Notes: generated from the letters alone by a model not told the origin. Shown: positions 55,001 to 64,000, counted from the stretch's first letter. The stretch is 64,000 nucleotides of DNA from Bacteroidota bacterium (GCA_963169325.1 CAUJEY010000250.1:1-64000), one strand, 5' to 3'. A program made the numbers and translations.

Positions 55001-58000
55001 GTAACAAAGTTATAATTTCAGGGGCATTAACATTATTAACCTTAATCTTGCCGTTTGTTATTTTGTATTTTGTATTTTTAATTTCAAATTCGGTTCCGTC
55101 TGCAATCGCCGGATTAGCGAAAGTAAGTTCTACTGCATTTGCAGGCGCCCCGCTACCGGTAAGTATTGACTGTCCTGTTTCCGGGATCAACAAAACCTCC
55201 AGTTTTGTACTATCACCCACTTCGAGAGAAACAGTGGAAAAATCAGGTGCTTCAATATCAACTTTCGTTTCAGGCGGAACATCCCGCAATAAATAGGTAT
55301 TGTCTTCCAATTTATGATATTGGCAGTTATTACTCAGCGACAATTTAATATCCAAAAGCGGCAGCCAGCCATAGGCGCTCCGGATAACTACTTCAACATC
55401 GCGGCGCCCTGCTGGGGCTTTTTTTATTATTTTGGGTAACTGCACCCATACATTGACTATTTTTTTACAATCAGCAGTCTTTATTATATATTTATCCTTC
55501 TCTTCATCATTATCGTTAAAAAAGAATTCCAAAGCATCCGCATCCTGTATATGAGGGAGGTAATATTTGCCCTTGTGATCCGTTTTGGTCTTTACAACAA
55601 TGTCCCCGTTGCCCTTTACAGCAACCACATTAATACCGGCAACCACTTTCGCTGTTACTCTGAGGTCCCTGACTTCTCCCTCTACAGACCCGTTGAATGT
55701 CCCTCCGGATTGCTCATTAAATGGCTCCCGGCACAGGACTACATCAACAACCGGAAACCTTTTTGTACCAATATCTTTTTGTGGCCTATAGCCGTCTTTC
55801 TCAAAACTTAACAACTCTTCAAAGGACTCATTTATTTCATAGTTATTCCCCCTTTTATCGCCCTCAATATTTTGAAAATCTCCCGAAGCATTAATATTCA
55901 CGCCATCCAACAGATTCCCGAACAAGTCGGTTATCCTGCCTTTTATTTTCACAACGTCGCCTTCGTTGTAGGATTCACGGCTTTTTTGTTTTGGAAAAAG
56001 TCTTACGTTAATATTTGTACTTATATAGTACTCTTTGCCAGGCACGCCGGATTCCCGGTACACTTTTACCATTACAGGGTCAAATTCTTTTGCATATTCT
56101 CCTTCCGGCGTGAACCTAAGCCACTCGGGAAAAGAATTTCCCGGTATGGTTGTAACGATATAATGCCCGGGATAGCATCTGGGTTCCTCGTATTCTGGGA
56201 CAGATGCCGGCGGAATACGTTGTATTGAATAATCTTTTATCGGGTTTCCGTTCTTACCAAGGACTTTTCCTGTTATATTGGTAGTTATATCTATGCCGGG
56301 AGTGTTTTTCCCTAAAGTTTCAGTTCGTTCTATTTGATCTAAATACGGCACACCTCCGCCATCCAGAAACCCAATCTGAATGAAGGGATCAGGCGGTGCA
56401 AACCCCACCCTGGCGTAATTTTCATAATACTTTTTAAAGTCGTTTGGCGCGTCAATCCAATCAAAATGCAGGGAAATATCCTTGACCGCTTTTTGGAAGA
56501 CTTCCGGGCTTCCTATGTAGAAATGACTCCCAATTTCAGGCGCCGGGCCAAAAGGAAACACCTTCTGTGTCCCATCGAAAACACCCTGATCGCTTTGAAT
56601 GATTAAATTTTCCCGAATTCCGTTCACGGATACCTTTATCGTAATTCCTTCAATCGATATATTATTTAATACCTTGTAAATATTTTTATGAATTTCATTT
56701 TTTCCGGTATTATCGTTTATTCTGGAAACGGCTGATATTTTTAATACAGGCCATTTTGTATTGAATGTCGCTTTCAAATCCTTTCCAGGTTGAGCAACAG
56801 GCAATACATCCCGATCAAGGATTGCTCTTATAGAAATACGATGATACTGATTATTAAAATCAACATTAAATCCCTGCTTGTCGAGCGTTGAAACCGGATC
56901 ACTATTATCGTTTAAACTGATATCCGGGTTCAATTTAATTTTAATCCACTCTTTTTCCGAACTGAGGAATACTTCAAAAGAGTCTGGCTGAAGTCCGCTT
57001 AAATTTGACTCTTGACTGAGCGTCAGTATCACATCCACCACCCTTCTCCCCTCTTTCAATATCAATTGCGGGCTGGCAATCGCAAAGCCGATTTCTCCAT
57101 AAGGCAGATTTTCGTCGTCGCCCATTGCGCGCCAGTACGGCGCTGTTTCGTTGGGGAGTTCTGCATGCGCTTTATATTTCTTTTTCACATCCGGGTTAGC
57201 GTAGATTTCACCCGTCTCCGGATCGATATATGTATTTTTGATATCGGCAACCTGTGCGCTGCGAAGCACCCAGTCTTCGGTGGTTTCGTAAACAAGGGGC
57301 CGGCCCTTTTTATCTTTGCCGGCGAGAAATTCAGTCCCTTTTTCCAGCAGGTGTTCGGAGAAACCTTTGGCCAGTTCGAACAGCAGGTAAACGGTGTCGG
57401 GCGTTCCGTCGTGGGGTTGCAGGGCAAGCACCTCTTTATAGAAGTAGTCGAGGTGTTGTCTGCCTACCCCGTTCAGGCTGTCCTGGGCATGCCGGAACAG
57501 GCGCAGAAAAGTGAGGAACAGCGCAATATGGGGTTGTACGACGCGGTATTCCTCGTTTTCGGGTCGTTCCATGCGTGCCAGTTCCTTTTCAAAGCCGTCT
57601 TGGGCGGCGGTTTTCAGTACCAGCAGCGTGTCGAAGAAGGTAAAAAACAGTTCGCGCAGGGATTCCAGCGAGATGGATGGGTTGGCGGGGATGGCATCGT
57701 AGTCAACGCGGTTTCGCAGTCCCCAACGTTTGTCTTCCGTCTTGAAATTTTTGTATTTGGCTCTGTCCAGCACGGGGTCGGCCCCTTTGTGCAGGGCGAT
57801 AAGGCGCCGCAGGGCGCTTTGCATTTCGTCGGTATCGCAGCAGTTGTCGCGCCGGATGCGGTTGAGTAGCAGGCTTTGCAGCGGGTGGCCGATCCGGACG
57901 AGTTTACGGTAGTCCTCCTCCAGCAGATTGGCCAGCGTGTTCAGCTGCTCCAGCAGGGGTTTGTAGACCGCCAGCCCCGGGCCTTTGGGCAGTTTTTTGC

Positions 58001-58334
58001 CAAACTTTATCCCCGGCGCATCGGGGTCCCGTGGAAAGGCCGCTTCCTCTGCTTCGTATAACCGGCGTATTTCGCCGGTATCGGTAGCAGCCAGCACGGC
58101 CAGGTAGGTGAGGTGCTCCATCTCCCAAAAACCTTCCCAATATACTTTGTCCGGTTGCGTATCGGTTTCATCAAAATATTTGAGCGTTTGAGCGTATCGA
58201 TGGGTATCCACGATGAGATCCTGCAGGGAGCGTTCGTCCAGTTGGAACGCATCGGGTTGCAGTGCCCGGATCAACCGGGCGAGGCGCGAGGTACCTTCGC
58301 GGCGTAACGGGTGGCGGAAAGTTGAGTCGCTCAT
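52083..58334 (-). CDS. Giant baseplate J-like protein (Afp11-like) with internal carboxypeptidase-regulatory-like domains
   Basis: 2083 aa; ATGA overlap with gp25; C-terminal RLRHKDRAVTVWDYERLLLERFPTIATAKC; internal GKIIDIEGKPVKHSAVEG..., GTVFRPGEDKDLPLEGVKVMVRYH.... Confidence 0.85.
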   Translation of the reverse strand: MSDSTFRHPLRREGTSRLARLIRALQPDAFQLDERSLQDLIVDTHRYAQTLKYFDETDTQPDKVYWEGFWEMEHLTYLAVLAATDTGEIRRLYEAEEAAFPRDPDAPGIKFGKKLPKGPGLAVYKPLLEQLNTLANLLEEDYRKLVRIGHPLQSLLLNRIRRDNCCDTDEMQSALRRLIALHKGADPVLDRAKYKNFKTEDKRWGLRNRVDYDAIPANPSISLESLRELFFTFFDTLLVLKTAAQDGFEKELARMERPENEEYRVVQPHIALFLTFLRLFRHAQDSLNGVGRQHLDYFYKEVLALQPHDGTPDTVYLLFELAKGFSEHLLEKGTEFLAGKDKKGRPLVYETTEDWVLRSAQVADIKNTYIDPETGEIYANPDVKKKYKAHAELPNETAPYWRAMGDDENLPYGEIGFAIASPQLILKEGRRVVDVILTLSQESNLSGLQPDSFEVFLSSEKEWIKIKLNPDISLNDNSDPVSTLDKQGFNVDFNNQYHRISIRAILDRDVLPVAQPGKDLKATFNTKWPVLKISAVSRINDNTGKNEIHKNIYKVLNNISIEGITIKVSVNGIRENLIIQSDQGVFDGTQKVFPFGPAPEIGSHFYIGSPEVFQKAVKDISLHFDWIDAPNDFKKYYENYARVGFAPPDPFIQIGFLDGGGVPYLDQIERTETLGKNTPGIDITTNITGKVLGKNGNPIKDYSIQRIPPASVPEYEEPRCYPGHYIVTTIPGNSFPEWLRFTPEGEYAKEFDPVMVKVYRESGVPGKEYYISTNINVRLFPKQKSRESYNEGDVVKIKGRITDLFGNLLDGVNINASGDFQNIEGDKRGNNYEINESFEELLSFEKDGYRPQKDIGTKRFPVVDVVLCREPFNEQSGGTFNGSVEGEVRDLRVTAKVVAGINVVAVKGNGDIVVKTKTDHKGKYYLPHIQDADALEFFFNDNDEEKDKYIIKTADCKKIVNVWVQLPKIIKKAPAGRRDVEVVIRSAYGWLPLLDIKLSLSNNCQYHKLEDNTYLLRDVPPETKVDIEAPDFSTVSLEVGDSTKLEVLLIPETGQSILTGSGAPANAVELTFANPAIADGTEFEIKNTKYKITNGKIKVNNVNAPEIITLLQPGFKRMEVEVEPENEYQISMVPEIYTLYPGNEHEIVGKIIDIEGKPVKHSAVEGRSDNFSYTVFTDDDGKFTMFLPKDKPGSDSGYMIIAIYEDAGVRFETSYSESDLSGQGIIMLAGLIKKSRPFTGAIFGTVFRPGEDKDLPLEGVKVMVRYHRESAVTDNFGRYTITDLPVGEPLAIAFVHPNYHAVGYNTISIVDNSEITVTLFPLEVLYVTAGTISDIFKNPLEGAVVGLRKDYEGGDYEIYELNRSDNGGKYEIKIPDAWLETNVYANRVFFVYPGFFDLKVPLREMSLKETPNSPFSFSILDIVLYCGRLNYQSLLDGKKTIKENFSILTSGLHLNRDIRTLEFDKYTPTLKRGFIRLTLTNGDFLHKEYPKVLLWHAINAGKEGKVVFPEDGGQASVPPVPNPPYTPATNGISLDYTSVQIITGEENRDLDGNEIDQYFYLLPFKGHKKVDLGPKTASVKDVDVQLIYPYTPSEDKPDKMAAGNLFIGLSDLRPGSNLSLFVQVAEGTETDPEKERPEMLWSCLTKDNTWTGIPKESILNDETRGLTRSGMIQIKIPFDIVRENTMLNPEYYWLRVAAISDGNNSTVKALPAIVDIRAQVVQARFKNNQNERTTENLPLPAQQINRLAFSHSAVKTVEQPVESFGGRLPENAADNLEFYYRVSERLRHKDRAVTVWDYERLLLERFPTIATAKCIPHTRYDEAAETNLAPTFVSVAVIPNLDKRKGEPWPEPRFTRGDLEEMRDFLSGRANIIVASIDSGRLKVLNPLYEKVGIEVHVEFKNGEDKAFRSAQLKKELVNYISTWLHDSGKPPVFGRILRSSGIIQFIEERPYVDYIDIKGETQGGTPFIIKVEGSQVDTEHIRPGTSRSILAADAENIIVTPVISDISTGQQPVTAPVSPTPVPDTPERPTEGPVGGKPDIAASKTATIAAVQSPKPKAGKNQPAKPAEPAPKSPKKPGKKHK

Positions 58335-58795
58335 ATTTTCGGTTGTATGGTCGCTTCGCGTTTATAATAATCGTACACATAATTGAACCGCCCGTTGGTG
58401 CTGCGCACCACAAGGTCCAGTTCGATTAACACCCGCCCTTCCTGAATCATGGCAGGCTCGGTGACGATGTTGATATTTTGAAGATTCACCCGCGGCTCGT
58501 AGTACAATACCGCGTTGGTGATCAATTCCTTTATGTAGGTGATCAGGCTGGTATTAATGGGCTCGAAAAGCATATCGTCCAACGCGCAGCCGTAATCGGG
58601 GCGCATTACGCGTTCGCCCGGACGGGTCCCGAGCAGGATGGTCAGGCTCTGCCGGATATCGGAAACTTCCGATACCATTTCCACGCTGCACTGGATTTTT
58701 TCATCTTGTCTCTGCTCATTCTGGGTGAGCGCATCCCGGTGAAAAGCGATAGGGAACGCCCAACCGGTACCGAGAAATGATTTTTGCGAATCCAT
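58331..58795 (-). CDS. Baseplate gp25/GPW-like protein (Afp9-like)
   Basis: IRQSLTILLGTRPGERVMRPDYGCALDDMLFEP. Confidence 0.92.
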   Translation of the reverse strand: MDSQKSFLGTGWAFPIAFHRDALTQNEQRQDEKIQCSVEMVSEVSDIRQSLTILLGTRPGERVMRPDYGCALDDMLFEPINTSLITYIKELITNAVLYYEPRVNLQNINIVTEPAMIQEGRVLIELDLVVRSTNGRFNYVYDYYKREATIQPKI

Positions 58796-58887
58796 CTGTA
58801 CTGACGATTATTGAAGGTGAAACTGCGTTTTGTGTATCTCAGGGTTTCAGATGATTGGCTTCGGGGAGGGGAATTTGTTTTTGAAAC

Positions 58888-59178
58888 CTACCCGATCAGG
58901 ACAGTTGTACTGCCCAGGATGATCTGCCCCCCATGGGCGGTGATATCACCCATACGGGCTGCCGGTTTTCCGCCGACGAAAACTGTCTGAGAGCCCAAAA
59001 TGATGGAGTCCGGCGGGCCAGTACACACACACATATCGCCCACGGTGGCTGCCGGGAGGCCTTCGATGAGGACGGTCGTCGTCCCCGGCGGCATGACCGG
59101 GCCGCCCACATGTGGCACCGGCCCCGGGTTTTGCATCGGGCAGGTGTGCATGTCGCCAACTCTTGCTGCTCCTGGCAT
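58888..59178 (-). CDS. PAAR-domain spike tip (Afp10-like)
   Basis: AARVGDMHTCPM...GGPVMPPGTTTVLIEGLPAATVGD...GGKPAARMGDITAHGG. Confidence 0.93.
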   Translation of the reverse strand: MPGAARVGDMHTCPMQNPGPVPHVGGPVMPPGTTTVLIEGLPAATVGDMCVCTGPPDSIILGSQTVFVGGKPAARMGDITAHGGQIILGSTTVLIG

Positions 59179-59222
59179 AATGAATGATTTTTAAAATAAT
59201 ACCATAACCAAAATGGCTATCC

Positions 59223-61040
59223 TCAATTTATCCGCACAAAGGTTCCTTTGATAACCACATCGGCCGTTGCCTGTATTTGAGCCTGGCCTTGCGATTCGAC
59301 TTTGTAAGTAGCCTGGGCTTTTTGTTGAATATTTATCCCTTCCATTAAAATGTCTTTGGCGGCTTTCAGTGTCAGGTCTTTTCCGGACTCGATGACGATG
59401 CCGTTTTTATCCATTACAATTTTATTCCGGTGTTCGTCTTCCAGCCGGATGACATCCGCCTTTTCATCTATGGTTACTTTTTTGCCGTTGGGGGTTTCAA
59501 TAACCAGGCTCTTGTTGTCATCATTGAATACCATTTTCATGTTGCTGCGCGTCACCCAGCCTTTCTCGTGGTTTTTGTCGTCGGCTGCAATGGGCGCAGG
59601 GTTGGCGCCGCTGTGTAACTTGCCCAGGATGACGGATTGGCGCGGGTCGTCGTTAAAAAAACCAACCACTACCTCGTCGTTGATTTCCGGGCGCCACACG
59701 GCTCCCCGGCTGTTGCCGGCATCCTGCGCAGCGAGGCGGGTCCAAAAGCCCTGGCCCTGCGGATCTACCATGGGCAAACGCACCTGGATACGATCTTCCG
59801 CATCGGGGTCCTGAAGTTTGGTAACAATCCCGATTTGCAAGCCATGCAGGGCGGGCAGCAGGCCGGAGGCCGGCACTTCCGTGACGTCGTCAAATTCGCG
59901 GGTGAACCAGCGCTGCGACAACCCGAACTGGGCATACGTAAACCATTTGCCTTCCCCGATCTCGTGGGTGACGGCCGTTACGTACACTTTCCCGCTGTGT
60001 CGCTGGCCCACGCCCTGCAATGTCAGGCATTCGCCGGGTTTGATATCGGCTGTTCCGTCAAACTTGACTCGCCCTTTGCTTCTGGCAAGGTCACATTTTA
60101 CCATTTGCGCGCGGGCCCAATGTTGCGCTTCTTCGGGGGTCAACCGGCCGGCATGTTGCAACGGGTAATCGGTAATTCCGAGCACACCGGAGTAATCGGT
60201 ATTAGGCGGAGTGCCGGCCAGATTGGCCGCGGAAGCGTTCGGTTTATTCGCCGGCGTGCTAAGCCCGGAGCCGCCCGTGCCACCCGGATCGGCCACTTGC
60301 GGCGCCTGACTGGCAGGATCCCAGGTAGTTACTTTGGCCGTCGGGTATTGGTCGCGGGCGTCCATTTCCGCTTCGAATTCGAAGATGCTGGTACCGTAGT
60401 TGAGCGGGAATTTTTCCGTCTGGTTAAAGTCAGGCTTTTTTACCGTTACCGAACCCTGGTGTGCAAAAACCAGCATGCCGTTCGCCTCCGCGCGACTGAT
60501 GATTAAGTCCCAATCGGTGGCGAAATACTGCACCATTTCCTTGTGTTTTACAGCAGTAGCGTCGGCCTGATGTTGGCCTTTGGGGAGGGTCCGGCGTAGT
60601 AACTGATCGATGATTTCGTGGTCGAAAGTGTTGTAGAAGTATTTGTTTTTTCGACCGGCGGTTAATTTTACGCTTTCATCTTTACATTCCACTTCGAGGT
60701 GAGAGGCTCCTTTTTGGGGAATATTTACCGAATGGCGAATAATGATGCCTTTAAATATAGTGTTGTTGTTGCCGTGGTAACCGGCGAGGATTTCAATGAC
60801 GTTTCCAGGAGAAAACAGATCAATATCGCTCGATGCAAAGGTTTGTTTGGAAACTTCGCCGTCCAGAATGGTCAGGGTGGCGATGGGAATACGGTTTGCG
60901 GTGTGCGACACGGCTATACTTTTTACCATCACAGCGTCCGGGACCGGCTGGTTATTGACCTTCACAGTGAAAGTTACCAAGTCCGTTTTTTGGGGTAAAG
61001 GCGGCAGTAATTGACTCGGACTAAGGTTAGGGCTGAGCAT
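59223..61040 (-). CDS. VgrG-like spike protein (Afp8-like)
   Basis: 605 aa; HSVNIPQKGASHLEVECKDESVKLTAGRKNKYF, IGIVTKLQDPDAEDRIQVRLPMVDPQGQGFWTRLAAQDAGNSRGAVWRPEINDEVVVGFFNDDPRQSVILGKLHS. Confidence 0.93.
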   Translation of the reverse strand: MLSPNLSPSQLLPPLPQKTDLVTFTVKVNNQPVPDAVMVKSIAVSHTANRIPIATLTILDGEVSKQTFASSDIDLFSPGNVIEILAGYHGNNNTIFKGIIIRHSVNIPQKGASHLEVECKDESVKLTAGRKNKYFYNTFDHEIIDQLLRRTLPKGQHQADATAVKHKEMVQYFATDWDLIISRAEANGMLVFAHQGSVTVKKPDFNQTEKFPLNYGTSIFEFEAEMDARDQYPTAKVTTWDPASQAPQVADPGGTGGSGLSTPANKPNASAANLAGTPPNTDYSGVLGITDYPLQHAGRLTPEEAQHWARAQMVKCDLARSKGRVKFDGTADIKPGECLTLQGVGQRHSGKVYVTAVTHEIGEGKWFTYAQFGLSQRWFTREFDDVTEVPASGLLPALHGLQIGIVTKLQDPDAEDRIQVRLPMVDPQGQGFWTRLAAQDAGNSRGAVWRPEINDEVVVGFFNDDPRQSVILGKLHSGANPAPIAADDKNHEKGWVTRSNMKMVFNDDNKSLVIETPNGKKVTIDEKADVIRLEDEHRNKIVMDKNGIVIESGKDLTLKAAKDILMEGINIQQKAQATYKVESQGQAQIQATADVVIKGTFVRIN

Positions 61041-61045
61041 ATCGC

Positions 61046-61759
61046 TTATTTTTCAACCGGTGGAAAATACAGTTCTGTCCCAACGGGAAGTTTGCGGAAC
61101 GTCGTGAGTTTATTTGCATGGGCCACTTCGATGTAATGCCTCGATTCCCGGTAGATGTTATGACACAGCAAATCGAGCCGGTCGTGGTCTTTGACCATCC
61201 GGCGGTGAGTGAGATCGGTGGATTGCAAGTCGAATTTGAGCATTCCGTCGAGCCGCGGGGTATCGCCGCCGAACGAAAGGCTGACCGTTGCACGGAGCGG
61301 CGTGCCATCCGGTTTGAACAAGGTATATTTGATCGACATGGACTCAAGTACGCCCTGAAACGCCAGTTTGCCATAGATGACATACAACATGTTGGAGCGG
61401 TGCTCCGCGCCGTTGAAACCGGTTGTTTTCTGCAAGAGCGCGATGTCGTCCAGTACATCGCGTTTTTCCCCGCTCGCTCCCGTCCCATCGATCAACAGGT
61501 CGAAGGAGAGCGTTTTGGCGCCTACAGATTTAAATTTTTTCTCCGGCCCTACAGAGCCCGGCGCCTGGGTATCGTCGAATTGGACGGTATCCTGTGTTTG
61601 CCAGTGCTCGGGATTGAACATGGCCACGTACATATTGCCCGCTCCGGTGAGTTTGTTATAGTCAGATACCGGTATGATAGTCAGCCGCCCGGGCTCGGGC
61701 ACCATGTTCAGGAGCGAATTTACTCCGGCACTTACGACACTTACAATTTCCGAGATCAT
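61046..61759 (-). CDS. CIS tube/LysM-type protein (Afp7-like)
   Basis: C-terminal KDHDRLDLLCHNIYRESRHYIEVAHANKLTTFRKLPVGTELYFPPVEK, typical of Afp7-type proteins. Confidence 0.85.
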   Translation of the reverse strand: MISEIVSVVSAGVNSLLNMVPEPGRLTIIPVSDYNKLTGAGNMYVAMFNPEHWQTQDTVQFDDTQAPGSVGPEKKFKSVGAKTLSFDLLIDGTGASGEKRDVLDDIALLQKTTGFNGAEHRSNMLYVIYGKLAFQGVLESMSIKYTLFKPDGTPLRATVSLSFGGDTPRLDGMLKFDLQSTDLTHRRMVKDHDRLDLLCHNIYRESRHYIEVAHANKLTTFRKLPVGTELYFPPVEK

Positions 61760-61762
61760 CGT

Positions 61763-61936
61763 TTACCGTTCGTTTTTATGTTTAAGAATGTTCGCCATTT
61801 CTTTTAAGGCGATTTCCAGCGACTCCAGCATTTTTTCATCAGGCTTGGTCGCCGGCTTGGCGCCATTGATTTGCCGGGCATCTTCCGCAGCCGACACCTT
61901 AGCCTTGATAATGAGTTCCATAATTTCGATTGGCAT
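61763..61936 (-). CDS. DUF5908-like small eCIS protein (57 aa)
   Basis: Absent from ORF track; reverse strand encodes MPIEIMELIIKAKVSAAEDARQINGAKPATKPDEKMLESLEIALKEMANILKHKNER*. Confidence 0.8.
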   Translation of the reverse strand: MPIEIMELIIKAKVSAAEDARQINGAKPATKPDEKMLESLEIALKEMANILKHKNER

Positions 61937-61942
61937 AGCGGC

Positions 61943-62392
61943 TCACAAGATTTCAAAGTATTGATAGTATAGTTCCAGGGTTTCCACCACAAGGCGGCTC
62001 TCCTGGGCATTCAGATCGGTAACGGACCATTTGAGCGGCCAGGCGTTGACGCAGTTGTACGTTTGCAGCGGCTGGTGTTTTTCGTTCAAAAGGGTCACCA
62101 AAACAGTTACCGGCTTGATGTCGAGGTGGAGGATAGCGTCGTTGGCCCACTTGATGATAGCGGAATCCAGGAACAGGCCTCTTTTCAACACCAGATTCGG
62201 GTATTGGCCCCGTGTGGGCAATTTGTAGGTAAAACGATTTTCTCCACCCGATTTGATGGATTCGGTTTCCAGTTCACGGGAAAGACCTGTGACTTCCTGG
62301 AAGTACGCATCCTGTTTTTGCAGGCCTGGAATGCCCTGAAACTCCACACGGAAATGAAATCCCACCGGTGGGTAATACATAGAAGCTGCCAT
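61943..62392 (-). CDS. eCIS inner tube protein 2 (Afp5-like)
   Basis: YPPVGFHFRVEFQGIP...FQEVTGLSRELETESIKSGGENRFTYKLP; tail-tube family. Confidence 0.88.
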   Translation of the reverse strand: MAASMYYPPVGFHFRVEFQGIPGLQKQDAYFQEVTGLSRELETESIKSGGENRFTYKLPTRGQYPNLVLKRGLFLDSAIIKWANDAILHLDIKPVTVLVTLLNEKHQPLQTYNCVNAWPLKWSVTDLNAQESRLVVETLELYYQYFEIL

Positions 62393-62453
62393 GGATGTTA
62401 CAGTGAATCTGGCATCCGGTTATTCCGTTGGCAGAAACCGGATGCCAGACGGG

Positions 62454-62885
62454 TTATTCAAATTTCATCGTTAAGCCTTCATGCGCCAGTTCGAGCGTTT
62501 CGATGGCCACTTCATTACCGTCGGCCTTGAGGTCCGTACTTTGAACTTTGACCGGCCAGGCATTTTTAACTTGCCAGGTGACAACGGGTTCATGGTTTTC
62601 GTTCAGCAGTTTGATGGTCAGGTCGCGGCGCTCGATCGTGTTTAATTTGACGGTGTTCCACCAATCATAGAACTGGTTATCGCCCTTGAAGGACCCGCGT
62701 TTGAGCGTGATATTGCTAAATTTTTGCATGCCCGGCATTTTGACTTTGTGGTATTCCGGGTTAGCGCCCTCGCGATATTCGATGACGTCCGTTTGCACGT
62801 CGATGCCACTAACTTCGGTAAAGCCGATGCGATTGCCCCCCCATTCGACCTGGAAGTGAAACTTGGGAAGAGGATATTCTGCCAT
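62454..62885 (-). CDS. eCIS inner tube protein 1 (Afp1-like)
   Basis: MAEYPLPKFHFQVEWGGNRIGFTEVSGIDVQTDVIEYREGANPEYHKVKMPGMQKFSNITLKRG; start at 62885. Confidence 0.92.
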   Translation of the reverse strand: MAEYPLPKFHFQVEWGGNRIGFTEVSGIDVQTDVIEYREGANPEYHKVKMPGMQKFSNITLKRGSFKGDNQFYDWWNTVKLNTIERRDLTIKLLNENHEPVVTWQVKNAWPVKVQSTDLKADGNEVAIETLELAHEGLTMKFE

Positions 62886-62988
62886 GATATAAGTTGCTTT
62901 TAAGATGGATAAATGGTGGATATCACACTCGTTGATTGCCGGCTGTTTATTTTTGGATAAGTCAGGCGGCAATCAAGGATTTGAAATA

Positions 62989-64000
62989 CTAGGCTTCCGG
63001 CAGTTTATGCATAAAGCGCAGGATAATGAACTCGGCCGGGCGTACTACCGCCATCCCGATCTCGACAATCAGACGGCCCTCCAAAATATCGAGGGCAGTC
63101 ATGGTTTGGCCGAGGCCGACGCGTACGAAGAATGCCTGCTCCGGCTTGGAGCCCTGAAGCGCTCCGGCACGCCATTGAAGCGTAAGGAAATTCTCGATCA
63201 TGGCACGTATGCTGATCCAGGTATTGGCATCGTTCGGTTCGAATACGAAGCGATAGGTTGATTTTTTTACGGATTCTTCCACAAAATTGAAGAAGCGGCG
63301 TACGTTGATGTAACGCCACTCGTTGCTCTCGCCCAGAAGCGTTCGCGCACCCCACACAACGGTGCCGCGACCTGTGAGTTGGCGGATGGCATTGACAGAT
63401 TTGCCGCTGGCGGGGTCAACGTTCATGTTTTTTTGCGTTTCATCGTCGATCTTGATAGCAGGTCCGATTGTGCTGGCCAGGCCGACATTGGCTGGGGCTT
63501 TCCATACGCCGCGTTCGGCGTCGGTTTTGGCCCATACGGCGGCTATTACCGGGCTGGGTGGCAGTACCAATTCGATCTTGCCGATCTCTGTTTTGACCTG
63601 CTCGTACAGGACATTGTCGCCTTTGATTGCTGTGAAAGAATCGTGGTATGCGCCGTCGCCTTCGTCGCCTAGTAAGTCCTTTTTCTTGTGTATTACGTTC
63701 ACGGCGTCAGTGTCGTATTCAAAATCGATTGAAGTATTAATGTACGGGTAATAGGCAGCGCCGTACATCCTGTTTTCGGTATAACTCGTCCGAAAAGCAG
63801 TCATATCGGCAGCCACCTCCGATTTTTTCGTCGCGGCCTGCCTGACATCCATGATCAACATGCGATCGCCCAGCAAATTGGCCTGTTTGAGGGCTTCTTC
63901 ATACACCTCCTTCTGCGCGGCGGCATCCAAACCGGCCGCTTCCGACACCACAATCATGGTGGGTTCGTCTTCCGCCTCCAGGGCGGTCACGCCCTCTTTT
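62989..64000 (-). CDS. eCIS tail sheath protein, C-terminal portion (cut by window edge)
   Basis: Reading frame stays open to base 64000 (...KEGVTALEAEDEPT); NAIRQLTGRGTVVWGARTL...YINVRRFFNFVEESVKKSTYRFVFEPNDANTW is typical sheath C-terminus. Confidence 0.92.
   Translation of the reverse strand, partial: KEGVTALEAEDEPTMIVVSEAAGLDAAAQKEVYEEALKQANLLGDRMLIMDVRQAATKKSEVAADMTAFRTSYTENRMYGAAYYPYINTSIDFEYDTDAVNVIHKKKDLLGDEGDGAYHDSFTAIKGDNVLYEQVKTEIGKIELVLPPSPVIAAVWAKTDAERGVWKAPANVGLASTIGPAIKIDDETQKNMNVDPASGKSVNAIRQLTGRGTVVWGARTLLGESNEWRYINVRRFFNFVEESVKKSTYRFVFEPNDANTWISIRAMIENFLTLQWRAGALQGSKPEQAFFVRVGLGQTMTALDILEGRLIVEIGMAVVRPAEFIILRFMHKLPEA

Noticed and set aside
43624-64000. Contractile prophage or T6SS
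   Set aside because: No head, packaging, integrase or lysis genes and no TssJLM-type membrane complex visible; AAA+ ATPase, DUF5908 and DUF4157 fit eCIS better.

Overview
The window looks like a Bacteroidota chromosome of Saprospiraceae type: T9SS C-terminal sorting domains, SprB-like repeats, and many short palindromic intergenic repeats. This taxonomic placement is an inference. Bases 1-24 kb are mostly housekeeping or accessory genes: an ABC importer operon, a yeast-type cytosine deaminase, transketolase, a metacaspase-SGNH hydrolase fusion, tRNA-Ala genes, glycerate kinase, and three T9SS-type secreted proteins including an M36 metalloprotease and a 1685-aa SprB-like protein. Bases ~35-64 kb on the minus strand hold an extracellular contractile injection system (eCIS/Afp-PVC-like). 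In transcription order it encodes sheath (cut by the window edge), two tube proteins, a DUF5908 mini-protein absent from the ORF track, a LysM-type tube-cap protein, VgrG-like spike, PAAR, gp25, a giant baseplate-J protein, an Afp12-like baseplate protein, a fibre with 17 x 39-bp repeats, a tape-measure protein, DUF4157 protein 1 and an AAA+ ATPase. Downstream (~24-43 kb) is a cargo-like region with three DUF4157 proteins that share an N-terminal half and have unrelated C-termini, one carrying an L,D-transpeptidase motif and a glycine-zipper tail. A three-family module (membrane protein + subtilase + NQHST/GCLVGR protein) occurs twice there, and one subtilase copy has lost its catalytic Asp. 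The region also holds an EAD11-like/TM/CARDB protein and a four-repeat HFAW protein. Further candidates include a 5x heptamer repeat inside the M36 protease ORF (possible phase variation), a 47-bp-arm REPIN-like element, 16-bp tandem arrays upstream of cargo genes, two decayed toxin-antitoxin-like pairs, and a tRNA pseudogene. All homology calls are by eye from motifs; no database search was run.
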